Shown in pieces: positions 7,994 to 16,065 of a stretch of DNA of 16,065 nt; position 1 is the stretch's first letter; each line of letters starts with the position of its first letter. The notes below the pieces were generated by a model that was given only the letters and a program-made list of their open reading frames with translations, did not search any database and was not told where the DNA came from. The stretch is from Pseudomonadota bacterium (lineage in GTDB: Bacteria; Pseudomonadota; Alphaproteobacteria; Sphingomonadales; Sphingomonadaceae): NCBI GenBank assembly GCA_030271595.1, contig JARXKO010000014.1, forward strand, positions 1 to 16,065. Reading direction: 5' to 3'. The translations under genes and the position numbers were made by a program.

Positions 7994-10378
7994 ATGCTTC
8001 ATCAGCAATTACCACTGATTGAACGCGGGTCCGACGGCCCTTTCGGCCGCTTGCTGGTTCCGGCGCTGGTGCTTGGCGCGGGCTTGAGCATGTCCATGCT
8101 GTTGCTCGTCGCGGCGCAGCCGGTGCTGGCCGGGGCCGCGGTGCTTGGCTCAGCGATTGCCGCCTTCGTTGCCGATCGCCGCTCGGCGATCCGGCCGACG
8201 ATGCCCGGCGCTCTTGCTTCGGGACTCGACTTCTCGCTCGTCGGCGCGGCGCTCGGGCTGGCCAGCGAACCGGCGGCTCTGACCGACGGTGACGGCCGCT
8301 TGCTGATCGCCAACGCCGCCTATCGCGAGCGCTTCGGGAGCAGCCGGCCGCCCCTCGGCCTGGCCAGCGACGAAGGCTCCTTGCAGGGCCTCGAGGCGGC
8401 GCGCAGCATGGCTTGGCGCGACGGGGCCGGCTGTGCTGGCGGGATCGAGACCGATGCAGGCGCCGTGCCCGTCACCGTCGAGCGCGCGGGCGCCAGCGGC
8501 GGCTTCCTCCTGTGGCGCTTCCCCGATCCCGCACTGGCGGACCCGCTGACCCTCGCCGTAAAGCGTGCCGAAGGGGTGATGGGCGAGCGCCTCGCCGCGG
8601 CCGGGATCATGGTCGCGGTCATCGATTCCAACGGCGTCCTGGTGAGCGGAAATACATTGTTCGATTCGCGCGCGCTCGGCGCCGGGCAGGAACATGGCTC
8701 GGTTCCGTTCCGCGACCTCATCCGGGCGGGCGATGACCAACGCATGCAGCTGCGCGGGGAAGGCGACAATGCGGCGGTCCTGCGCGGAATTTATTTGCCC
8801 CTCGATCCCGACGCCGAAAGCGGGGCCGGGACCTTCCTCATTCTCGAGAACGGCGACGGCACCTCGCTCAACCAGGCGGCCAACGTCCAGGCCTTGCTCG
8901 ACGTCCTTCCGGTGGGCCTGGCGCTGGTCGATCGCGACGGGCGCTTCGTCACGCTCAACCAGGCGTTCCGCCAGGCCGCGGGCCTGAGCAGCGGCGCGAC
9001 GCCGGTCTACCCTGGCGATCTGGTGGTCAAGGAGGACAAGGCCGCGGTCGCCGACGCGGTCCGCCGCAACGCGCGCGGGCCGGCCATGTCTGGCGATCTC
9101 GCGGTGCGGCTGGCGCGTCTTCCGGGCGAGCCGGTGGCGCTGACCATCGCCGGCCTGCGCGGGCTCGGCGATGCGGTCGTGCTGCTCCTGCTCAAGGACA
9201 ATAGCGAGGAAGCCAAGCTCAAGCGGCAAGTGGCGCAGGCGACCAAGATGCAGGTCGTCGGCCAGCTCGCCGGCGGCGTCGCGCACGACTTCAACAACAT
9301 CCTGACCGCGATCATCGGCCATTGCGACCTCATGCTGATGCGCCACACGCCCGGCGACAGCGATTATGACGACATCCAGCAGATCAAGTCGAACTCGAAC
9401 CGAGCCGCCGGCCTGACCCGCCAGCTGCTCGCCTTCTCGCGCCAGCAGACGCTCCGCCCGCAAGTCCTGCAATTGCCCGACGTGATCAGCGAAGTCTCTC
9501 ATCTGCTCAAGCGGCTGCTCGGCGAGACAGTCGAGCTGGTGGTCAAGCACGGCCGCAATCTGGGGCCGGTGCGCGCCGACCCGGGGCAGCTCGAGCAGGT
9601 CATCATCAACCTTGCGGTCAACGCCCGCGATGCCATCGCTTTGAAGGGCAGCGGGATGCTCACCATCCAGACCTATTCGGTCCGCGCCGATCAGGTCGCG
9701 GAGCTCGGCTCGGACATCCTCCCGGTTGACGATTACAGCGCCTTGTCGGTGTCCGACACGGGCTGCGGCATCGCCGCCAACGTGCTCGGCAAGATCTTCG
9801 AGCCGTTCTTCACCACCAAGGAAGTAGGCAAAGGCACCGGCCTCGGGCTGGCGACCGTCTATGGCATCGTCAAGCAGTCGGGCGGCTTCATCTTTGCCGA
9901 TTCGAAGGTTGGCGAGGGGACCCGCTTCGTCATTTATCTGCCCGTCTTTCGCGAGGAGGCGGGCGCCGCCAAGTCACGGTCCCCGGTCGCTGCGAAAAAG
10001 GACGAATTGTGGGGCAGCGGCAATGTCCTGCTGGTCGAGGACGAAGCCAATGTCCGAAGCGTCGCCGAGCGTGCGCTCAGCCGTCACGGCTATTCCGTGA
10101 CCACCGCCGACAATGGCGAGGAGGCGCTCGACATCCTTGGCCGCGGCGGCGATTTCGTCCTCCTCATCAGCGATGTCGTAATGCCCGGGATGGACGGCCC
10201 GACGATGGTCGCCGAGGCGCGCAAGAGCCGTCCCGGCCTCAAGATTTTGTTTATGTCGGGCTATGCCGAGGAGCAATTGCGCAACTCGATCGACATCGAG
10301 GACGTCAACTTCCTTGCCAAGCCATTTTCCGTCACCGACTTGGCCGAAGCGACGCGGCGGGCGATTGGCCCAAAATAA
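7994..10378 (+). CDS. cckA: Hybrid histidine kinase CckA
   Basis: 794 aa membrane-bound hybrid kinase. In Caulobacter, CckA passes phosphate through ChpT to CtrA and CpdR and so controls cell-cycle progression. Two N-terminal membrane segments (about 20-41 and 43-61) are followed by PAS-like regions at about 81-175, 200-285 and 297-400 (the last with LPVGLALVDRDGRFVTLNQAF). The kinase core has phospho-acceptor His431 in GGVAHDFNNILTAIIGH, N box Asn543 in INLAVNARDAI, G1 VSDTGCGI, and G2 GKGTGLGLATVYGI from residue 612. The C-terminal receiver has acidic residues 682-684 (VEDE), phospho-acceptor Asp727 (LLISDVVMPGMDG), MSGYAEE and Lys776. The ATG directly follows an in-frame stop, so no longer form exists; AGGGAG lies 13 bases upstream, rather far. 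It is followed at 40 bases by a single-domain receiver gene. ChpT, CtrA and CpdR are not in the window. Confidence 0.94.
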   Translation: MLHQQLPLIERGSDGPFGRLLVPALVLGAGLSMSMLLLVAAQPVLAGAAVLGSAIAAFVADRRSAIRPTMPGALASGLDFSLVGAALGLASEPAALTDGDGRLLIANAAYRERFGSSRPPLGLASDEGSLQGLEAARSMAWRDGAGCAGGIETDAGAVPVTVERAGASGGFLLWRFPDPALADPLTLAVKRAEGVMGERLAAAGIMVAVIDSNGVLVSGNTLFDSRALGAGQEHGSVPFRDLIRAGDDQRMQLRGEGDNAAVLRGIYLPLDPDAESGAGTFLILENGDGTSLNQAANVQALLDVLPVGLALVDRDGRFVTLNQAFRQAAGLSSGATPVYPGDLVVKEDKAAVADAVRRNARGPAMSGDLAVRLARLPGEPVALTIAGLRGLGDAVVLLLLKDNSEEAKLKRQVAQATKMQVVGQLAGGVAHDFNNILTAIIGHCDLMLMRHTPGDSDYDDIQQIKSNSNRAAGLTRQLLAFSRQQTLRPQVLQLPDVISEVSHLLKRLLGETVELVVKHGRNLGPVRADPGQLEQVIINLAVNARDAIALKGSGMLTIQTYSVRADQVAELGSDILPVDDYSALSVSDTGCGIAANVLGKIFEPFFTTKEVGKGTGLGLATVYGIVKQSGGFIFADSKVGEGTRFVIYLPVFREEAGAAKSRSPVAAKKDELWGSGNVLLVEDEANVRSVAERALSRHGYSVTTADNGEEALDILGRGGDFVLLISDVVMPGMDGPTMVAEARKSRPGLKILFMSGYAEEQLRNSIDIEDVNFLAKPFSVTDLAEATRRAIGPK

Positions 10379-10418
10379 GCGTTGCTCTTTGCAATCGGGC
10401 GGGTATGCGAACCGGTCA

Positions 10419-10778
10419 ATGGCCGATCCCCGCTCCATCCTGATCGTCGAAGACGAACCGCTCATCGCCATGATGCTCGAGGATTTCATCGAAACGCTCG
10501 GGCACCGGGTGTGCGCCACCTGCGACAGCGTCGGTGAAGCGCTTGAGTGGGTCGGCAAGGGCGGGTTCGATCTGGCCATCCTCGACGTCCATTTGAAGGG
10601 CGATAATGTGTGGCCGGTCGCCGCCGCGCTGACCAGGGACAAGATCCCCTTCGTCGTCGCCACCGGTGGGCACGTCGACCCGCCGCCGGCCGAGTTCGCC
10701 GAGGTCACGGTGATCGAGAAGCCCTACACGATCGAGCGCGTGACATCGGTGATCGACGCCGCTCTGGCCAGCGCCTGA
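10419..10778 (+). CDS. Single-domain response regulator with an ATGG motif
   Basis: 119 aa, consisting only of a receiver domain with no output domain. Acidic pocket VEDE (10-13), phospho-acceptor Asp56 (LAILDVHLKG), switch Thr82 in PFVVATGG (77-84) and Lys101 in EKPY are all present. The PF..ATGG stretch resembles the FAT-GUY family of alphaproteobacterial single-domain regulators (SdrG in Sphingomonas acts in the general stress response), although the motif Phe is Val here. The LDVHLKG sequence and ATGG motif do not resemble CpdR. The start at 10419 gives a normal receiver N terminus (MADPRSILIVEDEP); the ribosome-binding site is weak. It lies 40 bases after cckA, so it may take phosphate from CckA or act as a phosphate sink. 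That partnership is inference from position alone. Confidence 0.85.
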   Translation: MADPRSILIVEDEPLIAMMLEDFIETLGHRVCATCDSVGEALEWVGKGGFDLAILDVHLKGDNVWPVAAALTRDKIPFVVATGGHVDPPPAEFAEVTVIEKPYTIERVTSVIDAALASA

Positions 10779-10818
10779 GCGTGAGCGACGGCTGGCCGGC
10801 AGGCCGCGCCCAATCCTG

Positions 10819-11562
10819 ATGATCGACATCCAGACCCATTTCGTCTTTCCGACCCACGCCGTATCCCCCGCCGGGCCCTTACCGGCCGACGGTGAACGCT
10901 GGTCATTGAACACGTCCGACGGGGCCAGGCTGAGCGGCATTCACTTCCCGCCCGGCGACCCGGGCAGCGTGGTCGAACTGATCCTCGGCTTCGGCGGCAA
11001 CGGCTGGAACGGCCAGGACGTCGCCGAATATCTCCACAACCTCTACCCCGGCGCGCATGTCGTCGCCTTCCACTATCGCGGCTACCGGCCATCGACTGGA
11101 ACGCCGTCGGCGGCAGCGCTGATCGACGATTCGCCGCTGATCTTCGATCTTGCGGTCAAGCGTCTCAAGCCCGGCAAGGTCTTCGCCGCCGGCTTCAGCA
11201 TCGGCAGCGGAATCGCGGCGCAGCTGTCGGCCAAGCGCGATCTCGACGGGATGCTGCTGGTGACGCCGTTCGACTCGCTCAAGTCGGTCGCCCAGTCGTT
11301 TTACCCCTGGCTGCTGATCGCGCCTTTCTTCCATCACGAGATCGATGCCGCCTCGGCGCTCGTGGGCAGCAAGACCGCGGTCGCGATCCTGGCCGGCGCC
11401 AATGACGAAATCGTCGCCACCGAACGCACCGACGCGCTGCGCAAACAGACTCCGAACCTCGTCTTCGATCGGACCATCGCCGGCGCTGGTCACAACGACA
11501 TTTACGCCCGTTCCGACTTCCAGCAGGCGATGAAAGAGGCGCTCATTGCGCTTGGCGGCTGA
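10819..11562 (+). CDS. Alpha/beta hydrolase
   Basis: 247 aa serine hydrolase of the alpha/beta fold, without signal peptide or membrane segment, so probably cytoplasmic. The catalytic triad is legible: Ser127 in the elbow GFSIGSG, Asp196 in AGANDEIVA, and His225 in GAGHNDIY. The oxyanion-side loop is LGFGGNGWNG (56-65), followed by VVAFHYRGYRPSTGTPS, typical of Bem46/peptidase-S9-like small hydrolases. The substrate cannot be told from the sequence. It starts 40 bases after the response regulator, with no clear ribosome-binding site before the ATG. It sits where many proteobacteria have clpP, directly upstream of clpX, but bears no resemblance to ClpP. A weak hairpin follows its stop, so it probably ends the cckA transcription unit. 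Confidence 0.87.
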   Translation: MIDIQTHFVFPTHAVSPAGPLPADGERWSLNTSDGARLSGIHFPPGDPGSVVELILGFGGNGWNGQDVAEYLHNLYPGAHVVAFHYRGYRPSTGTPSAAALIDDSPLIFDLAVKRLKPGKVFAAGFSIGSGIAAQLSAKRDLDGMLLVTPFDSLKSVAQSFYPWLLIAPFFHHEIDAASALVGSKTAVAILAGANDEIVATERTDALRKQTPNLVFDRTIAGAGHNDIYARSDFQQAMKEALIALGG

Positions 11563-11580
11563 GCCCGTACTTGCGGGTTT
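11562..11580 (+). terminator. Possible weak terminator after the hydrolase gene
   Basis: AGCCCG (11562-11567) pairs with CGGGTT (11574-11579), six base pairs including one G-U, around a six-base loop, with only three T residues at the end. An outer GAGCC / GGCTC pair (11561-11565 and 11581-11585) offers an alternative fold. The location directly at the stop codon supports a terminator separating the hydrolase from clpX, but the T-run is short. Confidence 0.35.
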
Positions 11581-11621
11581 GGCTCGAGCTTTCCATATCT
11601 TTCAACGGCAAACGAGAATCC

Positions 11622-11671
11622 CAAAGCGGGCCGTTAACGTCTCTGACGGTTGATTGTGCGACAAAGCGGGC
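11622..11671 (+). repeat. Direct repeat CAAAGCGGGC, two copies 40 bases apart, before clpX
   Basis: The ten-base sequence CAAAGCGGGC occurs at 11622-11631 and again at 11662-11671, in the same orientation and exactly 40 bases apart, close to four helical turns. The second copy falls between the proposed -35 and -10 boxes of clpX. An inverted pair AACGGC / GCCGTT (11604-11609 and 11630-11635) overlaps the first copy. The arrangement looks like a pair of operator sites, but no known binding protein is recognised. Confidence 0.4.
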
Positions 11672-11677
11672 TAGCAT
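11650..11677 (+). promoter_or_regulatory. Candidate promoter of clpX
   Basis: TTGATT (11650-11655), a 16-base spacer, then TAGCAT (11672-11677): four of six matches to each sigma-70 box. It lies about 45 bases before the clpX start in a 160-base gap, so a separate clpX transcript is reasonable. I see no convincing heat-shock sigma-32 pattern, although clpX genes are often heat-inducible. Confidence 0.4.
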
Positions 11678-11712
11678 GGGGCACAACCGACGGCCGCTCT
11701 TGGCCCAAATGC

Positions 11713-11717
11713 AAGGA
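11713..11717 (+). promoter_or_regulatory. Ribosome-binding site of clpX
   Basis: AAGGA sits five bases before the ATG at 11723 and fixes the start that gives the normal ClpX N terminus. Confidence 0.65.
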
Positions 11718-11722
11718 CGAGA

Positions 11723-12991
<1,269 letters not shown>

Positions 12992-13007
12992 GCGCTAACC
13001 CGGGAGC

Positions 13008-14447
13008 TCAGTCGCCGCCGCGCACCGCTGCGCTGAGCTGCGGCGCATAGCGCTCCATCAAATGCGCGTCGCGGCCGTAAGTGTCGGGCAGGAACGCGAC
13101 TCCGGTGGCGGTCGGCTGGACCGTCAGATAGGTCATATAGACCGGCACTGGCGCGGGCAGGTTCACTTCCTCTTCGATCTTCGGATTGGAGCCCTGGGGG
13201 ACCGAACCGCCGAACAGCCAGCGGGCGAAACGCTTGTAATCCTCGACCCGGACACAGCCGTTGCTGATCCACAGCTCATTCTTGGTGAAATGCTCTTTCT
13301 CCGGCGAATCGTGGAGGTAGATGCCGAAGTAATTGGGCAGCATGAATTTCATCATGCCCATTGAATTGGCCGGACTTGGAAGGCGCCGCAGCCGCACTTC
13401 CTGACGGCCCTCGACGACCGCCTGCCAGTCGATCGTTTTGGGGTCGATCAGCTTGGCATCTTCGCCATAGCCGGTCAGCACCTGATATTCACGGTCGCTA
13501 AGATAGCTTACGCCCTGGGCGGCAATGCGCGGCGCGATCAGGCTCCTCACCAGCTCGGGCGGGACGTTCCAGTAAGGATTGACGCTGGCGTAACGGATAT
13601 AGGCCGCCATCATCGGGGTTGCGGTTTCGGACTTGCCGACGACGATCTTCATGCTGTCGACCTTGCGACCGTTTTCCCATAGCGACAGGCGCGCGTCGCC
13701 GGCATCGACGATGGCGTAGCGCGGCTGCTCTTCGGGCGCCGGCAGGCGCTTGGCCCGTTCCATGTTGATGATGATCAGCTGCTCATAATAAGCGGCGCCG
13801 CGGTTGAGGCTCTCGATCGTCGCGCCACCGGCGATGCCGTCGGCCTTCATCCCGTGGACGCCCTGATAATCCTTGACTGCTGCGGCGAGCGGGGCGTCGT
13901 ACGTGCCCCCCGGGGCAAGGCCGAGGCGCATGCGCAAGGCATTGACCCGCTCTCCGGTCGATCCCGGCTTGACCGCCGGCCCCGCGGGTATCTCGATTTG
14001 TGGCAAGCTGCCCCAACGCTGGCGATACTTGACCAGTCCGCGGCGCAGATCGGTATAGATCGGGTTGACCGACGTGAACATGTCGACCGGCGCGCCGCTC
14101 CATGAATCGAACGAAATATTGTGGAGCAGCCGATTGTCCTGGACCGAGCGCGGAACCAGGTCCTGGTCGATATAGATCATATCGACGCCCTGCTCGATCG
14201 CCGGCGGCAGGTCGATCGGCTCAAGCGCCGCCCCGCGTTTCGAGGCGGCGGGCGCCTGACCCTGCTGCGGGATCACCGGCGGCCGGGCTTCCCACGGCTC
14301 GGCGACCGCAGCCGGAGGCGGTTGCCACCCGGCGACTGGCGGCGGGGGTGGGGGCGGATAGCCATAGCCCTGGGCCACCGCGGCGGCGGGAAGGATGAGC
14401 GCGCCAAGCGCGAGCAAGCTGGTTTTTCTGTTCACGATGCCGACCAT
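13008..14447 (-). CDS. L,D-transpeptidase, YcbB/LdtD-like (YkuD domain, peptidoglycan-binding domain)
   Basis: 479 aa from the chosen start. Such enzymes form 3-3 cross-links between meso-diaminopimelate residues of peptidoglycan in the periplasm. The start at 14447 gives a clear signal peptide (MVGIVNRKTSLLALGALILP, cleavage near AVAQ); ATG at 14486 is an alternative that would lengthen the n-region by 13 residues. A Pro-rich stretch (seven prolines, residues 31-37) follows. Next come the scaffold region (LVKYRQRWGSLPQI), a peptidoglycan-binding domain (about 159-215, PGSTGERVNALRMRLGL), and the YkuD catalytic domain (about 242-411). In the latter, His379 lies in YLHDSPEKEHF and nucleophile Cys398 in SNGCVRVED. 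The usual SHGC reads SNGC. PSPANSMGMMKFMLPNY is typical of the YcbB group. It lies between clpX (convergent) and lon (divergent), 131 bases from the lon start. Function secure at family level. Confidence 0.93.
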   Translation of the reverse strand: MVGIVNRKTSLLALGALILPAAAVAQGYGYPPPPPPPVAGWQPPPAAVAEPWEARPPVIPQQGQAPAASKRGAALEPIDLPPAIEQGVDMIYIDQDLVPRSVQDNRLLHNISFDSWSGAPVDMFTSVNPIYTDLRRGLVKYRQRWGSLPQIEIPAGPAVKPGSTGERVNALRMRLGLAPGGTYDAPLAAAVKDYQGVHGMKADGIAGGATIESLNRGAAYYEQLIIINMERAKRLPAPEEQPRYAIVDAGDARLSLWENGRKVDSMKIVVGKSETATPMMAAYIRYASVNPYWNVPPELVRSLIAPRIAAQGVSYLSDREYQVLTGYGEDAKLIDPKTIDWQAVVEGRQEVRLRRLPSPANSMGMMKFMLPNYFGIYLHDSPEKEHFTKNELWISNGCVRVEDYKRFARWLFGGSVPQGSNPKIEEEVNLPAPVPVYMTYLTVQPTATGVAFLPDTYGRDAHLMERYAPQLSAAVRGGD

Positions 14448-14549
14448 AGTGCCTGAAACTGAACGAAAGCGGAATCCCTCATTCATTTGAACAGCTTCGA
14501 TGGCGCCGCCACGGCAAGCGCAAGCGAGAAGCGGGGGCGTTTGTTGCGA

Positions 14550-14569
14550 ATGGGCAATGCCCCGCCCAT
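14550..14569. promoter_or_regulatory. Inverted repeat just upstream of lon
   Basis: ATGGGC (14550-14555) and GCCCAT (14564-14569) form a six-base inverted repeat with an eight-base spacer; a competing inner hairpin GGGC-AAT-GCCC overlaps it. It ends nine bases before the lon ATG. It could be an operator or, if transcribed, a hairpin hiding the start region. The core of a possible -10 box (TATACC, 14569-14574) begins at its last base. Confidence 0.35.
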
Positions 14570-14578
14570 ATACCGGCC

Positions 14579-16065
14579 ATGACCCGAATCCTCCCAATCC
14601 TGCCACTCCGCGACATTGTCGTTTTCCCCCACCGCATCGTCCCGTTGTTCGTCGGCCGCGAGAAATCCGTCGCCGCGCTGGAAGCGGCCATGGCCGAGGA
14701 CAAGGAATTGTTCCTCGTCGCCCAGCTCGACCCGAGCGAGGACGATCCCGACCGCGACGCGCTTTACGACCTTGGCGTCGTCGCCACCGCGATGCAGCTG
14801 TTGAAGCTGCCCGACGGCACCGTCCGCGTGCTGGTCGAGGGCGCCCGGCGGGCGCGGCTGGTCGAGCTCCATGCCCGGGACGGCTTCATTGCGGCCGAGG
14901 TCGAGGACGTCGCCGAGGAGGAGGCCGACGGCCCCGAGACCCAGGCGCTGATGCGCTCTGTCGTCGACCAGTTCGATAATTACGCCAAGCTCAACAAGCG
15001 CCTGCCGCCCGAAACCGGGATCCAGCTGGGCGAGATCGATCAGCCCTCGATGCTCGCCGATGCGGTTGCCTCGAACCTGTCGATCAAGGTTGCCGACAAG
15101 CAGGCGCTGCTTGGGGAACTCAATCCCTCGCGCCGGCTCGAAATGGTGTTCGCCTTCATGGAAGGCGAGCTCGGCGTGCTCCAGGTCGAAAAGAAGATCC
15201 GCAGCCGGGTCAAGCGGCAGATGGAAAAGACCCAGCGCGAATATTATCTCAACGAGCAATTGAAGGCGATCCAGCGCGAGCTCGGCAACGAGGGCGAGGA
15301 AAGCGGCGACGAACTCGTCGAACTGGCCGAGAAAATCCGCAAGACCCGCCTCAGCAAGGAAGCTCGCAGCCGCGCCAATGCCGAGCTCAAGAAGCTCCGG
15401 GCGATGGCGCCGATGTCGGCCGAAGCAACCGTCGCGCGCAACTATCTCGACGTGCTGCTGGGCCTGCCGTGGGGCAAGAAAAGCCGGGTCAAGAAGGATA
15501 TCGCCGAGGCCCAGCAGATCCTCGACGAGGACCATTACGGCCTTGAAAAGGTCAAGGAACGGATCGTCGAATATCTTGCCGTCCAGGCGCGCACCAACCG
15601 CCTCAAGGGGCCGATCCTGTGCCTCGTCGGACCGCCTGGCGTGGGCAAGACCTCGCTCGGCCGCTCGATCGCCCGCGCGACCGGCCGCGAATTCGTCCGC
15701 CAATCACTTGGCGGGGTCCGCGACGAAGCGGAAATCCGCGGTCACCGCCGCACGTATATCGGGTCGATGCCGGGCAAGATTATCGCCAATCTGAAGAAGG
15801 CGGGGACGAACAATCCGCTGTTCCTGCTCGACGAGATCGACAAGCTCGGCCAGGATTTCCGCGGCGATCCCTCGTCGGCGCTCCTGGAAGTGCTCGATCC
15901 CGAGCAGAACAATCGCTTTCAAGACCATTATCTCGAGCTCGACTATGATTTGTCGGACGTCATGTTCGTGACCACCGCGAACAGCCTCGACATGCCCCAG
16001 GCGCTGCTCGACCGGATGGAGATCATCCGCCTCGAGGGCTATACCGAGGATGAAAAGGTCGAGAT
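14579..16065 (+). CDS. lon: ATP-dependent protease Lon, N-terminal part (3' end outside window)
   Basis: 495 complete codons are visible and the frame is open at the right edge. Lon is a hexameric cytoplasmic AAA+ serine protease that removes damaged proteins and specific regulators; in Caulobacter these include DnaA, CcrM and SciP. The substrate-binding domain (about 1-200) starts with the characteristic [21 protein letters not shown] charged coiled-coil region follows ([17 protein letters not shown], near 220-240). The ATPase domain has Walker A GPPGVGKT (351-358), [18 protein letters not shown], and Walker [12 protein letters not shown] with Asp418. The proteolytic domain with its Ser-Lys dyad lies beyond the window. 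The ATG at 14579 is supported by the family N terminus, but no Shine-Dalgarno sequence precedes it. It is divergent from the L,D-transpeptidase gene. Reading the frame through by eye, I found no interruption. Confidence 0.97.
   Translation, partial: MTRILPILPLRDIVVFPHRIVPLFVGREKSVAALEAAMAEDKELFLVAQLDPSEDDPDRDALYDLGVVATAMQLLKLPDGTVRVLVEGARRARLVELHARDGFIAAEVEDVAEEEADGPETQALMRSVVDQFDNYAKLNKRLPPETGIQLGEIDQPSMLADAVASNLSIKVADKQALLGELNPSRRLEMVFAFMEGELGVLQVEKKIRSRVKRQMEKTQREYYLNEQLKAIQRELGNEGEESGDELVELAEKIRKTRLSKEARSRANAELKKLRAMAPMSAEATVARNYLDVLLGLPWGKKSRVKKDIAEAQQILDEDHYGLEKVKERIVEYLAVQARTNRLKGPILCLVGPPGVGKTSLGRSIARATGREFVRQSLGGVRDEAEIRGHRRTYIGSMPGKIIANLKKAGTNNPLFLLDEIDKLGQDFRGDPSSALLEVLDPEQNNRFQDHYLELDYDLSDVMFVTTANSLDMPQALLDRMEIIRLEGYTEDEKVE

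Noticed and set aside
8150..9550. A 466-codon minus-strand frame opposite cckA
   Set aside because: Opposes conserved PAS and kinase domains and has no family features; it is a codon-bias mirror of cckA.
10419..10778. The receiver protein as CpdR, the ClpXP-controlling regulator
   Set aside because: Attractive between cckA and clpX, but it has LDVHLKG and ATGG where I recall CpdR having a DIVMPGMDG-type phosphorylation motif; position alone is not enough.
10784..10806. GGCC-GGCA-GGCC hairpin between the response regulator and hydrolase genes
   Set aside because: Short stem, no T-tract, and the genes are closely spaced in the same direction; it does not stand out from background.
14483..15703. 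A 406-codon minus-strand frame opposite lon
   Set aside because: The plus strand encodes unmistakable Lon throughout; the minus frame is low-complexity mirror sequence.

Overview
The window is GC-rich chromosomal DNA from an alphaproteobacterium, most likely a member of the Sphingomonadales. This rests on a cckA-type hybrid kinase, an aspartyl-tRNA synthetase of alphaproteobacterial type ([12 protein letters not shown] in motif 3), and the order slt / dapA-smpB-DUF2062 / M13 peptidase / cckA, which I associate from memory with sphingomonads. Coding density is very high. No stretch of 300 bases lacks a gene; the longest gap is 160 bases, in front of clpX. I see no tRNA, rRNA, CRISPR array, insertion sequence or prophage. 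The region reads as core genome rather than an island.

Layout. Positions 1-957 are the 3' part of aspS, followed by a divergent PPK2-family protein (1070-1798), both on the plus strand. A soluble-type lytic transglycosylase (3773-1815) runs convergent to PPK2 and divergent from dapA. A tight plus-strand run follows: dapA, smpB (6-base gap) and a DUF2062 membrane protein (8-base overlap). After about 100 bases come an M13 metallopeptidase lipoprotein, the hybrid histidine kinase CckA (26-base gap), a single-domain response regulator, an alpha/beta hydrolase, and then clpX behind its own promoter-like region. An L,D-transpeptidase (14447-13008) runs convergent to clpX and divergent from lon, whose first 495 codons fill the right edge.

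How the genes work together. Three themes recur. (1) Peptidoglycan supply and remodelling: DapA (diaminopimelate/lysine synthesis), the lytic transglycosylase and the L,D-transpeptidase. (2) Translation quality: AspRS and SmpB (tmRNA ribosome rescue). (3) Cell-cycle phosphorelay and regulated proteolysis: CckA, a small receiver protein, ClpX and Lon. In Caulobacter, CckA signalling decides whether ClpXP degrades CtrA, and Lon degrades other cell-cycle regulators, so finding all of these within about 8 kb is suggestive. SmpB-tagged peptides are also ClpXP substrates.

Most annotations are secure from motifs. The points most worth checking are the PPK2-like protein without the usual Walker B aspartate, the ATGG-motif receiver directly after cckA, a 10-base direct repeat 40 bases apart at the clpX promoter, and the lon start, which lacks a ribosome-binding site and sits just behind an inverted repeat. 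I did not find a wholly new multi-gene system.
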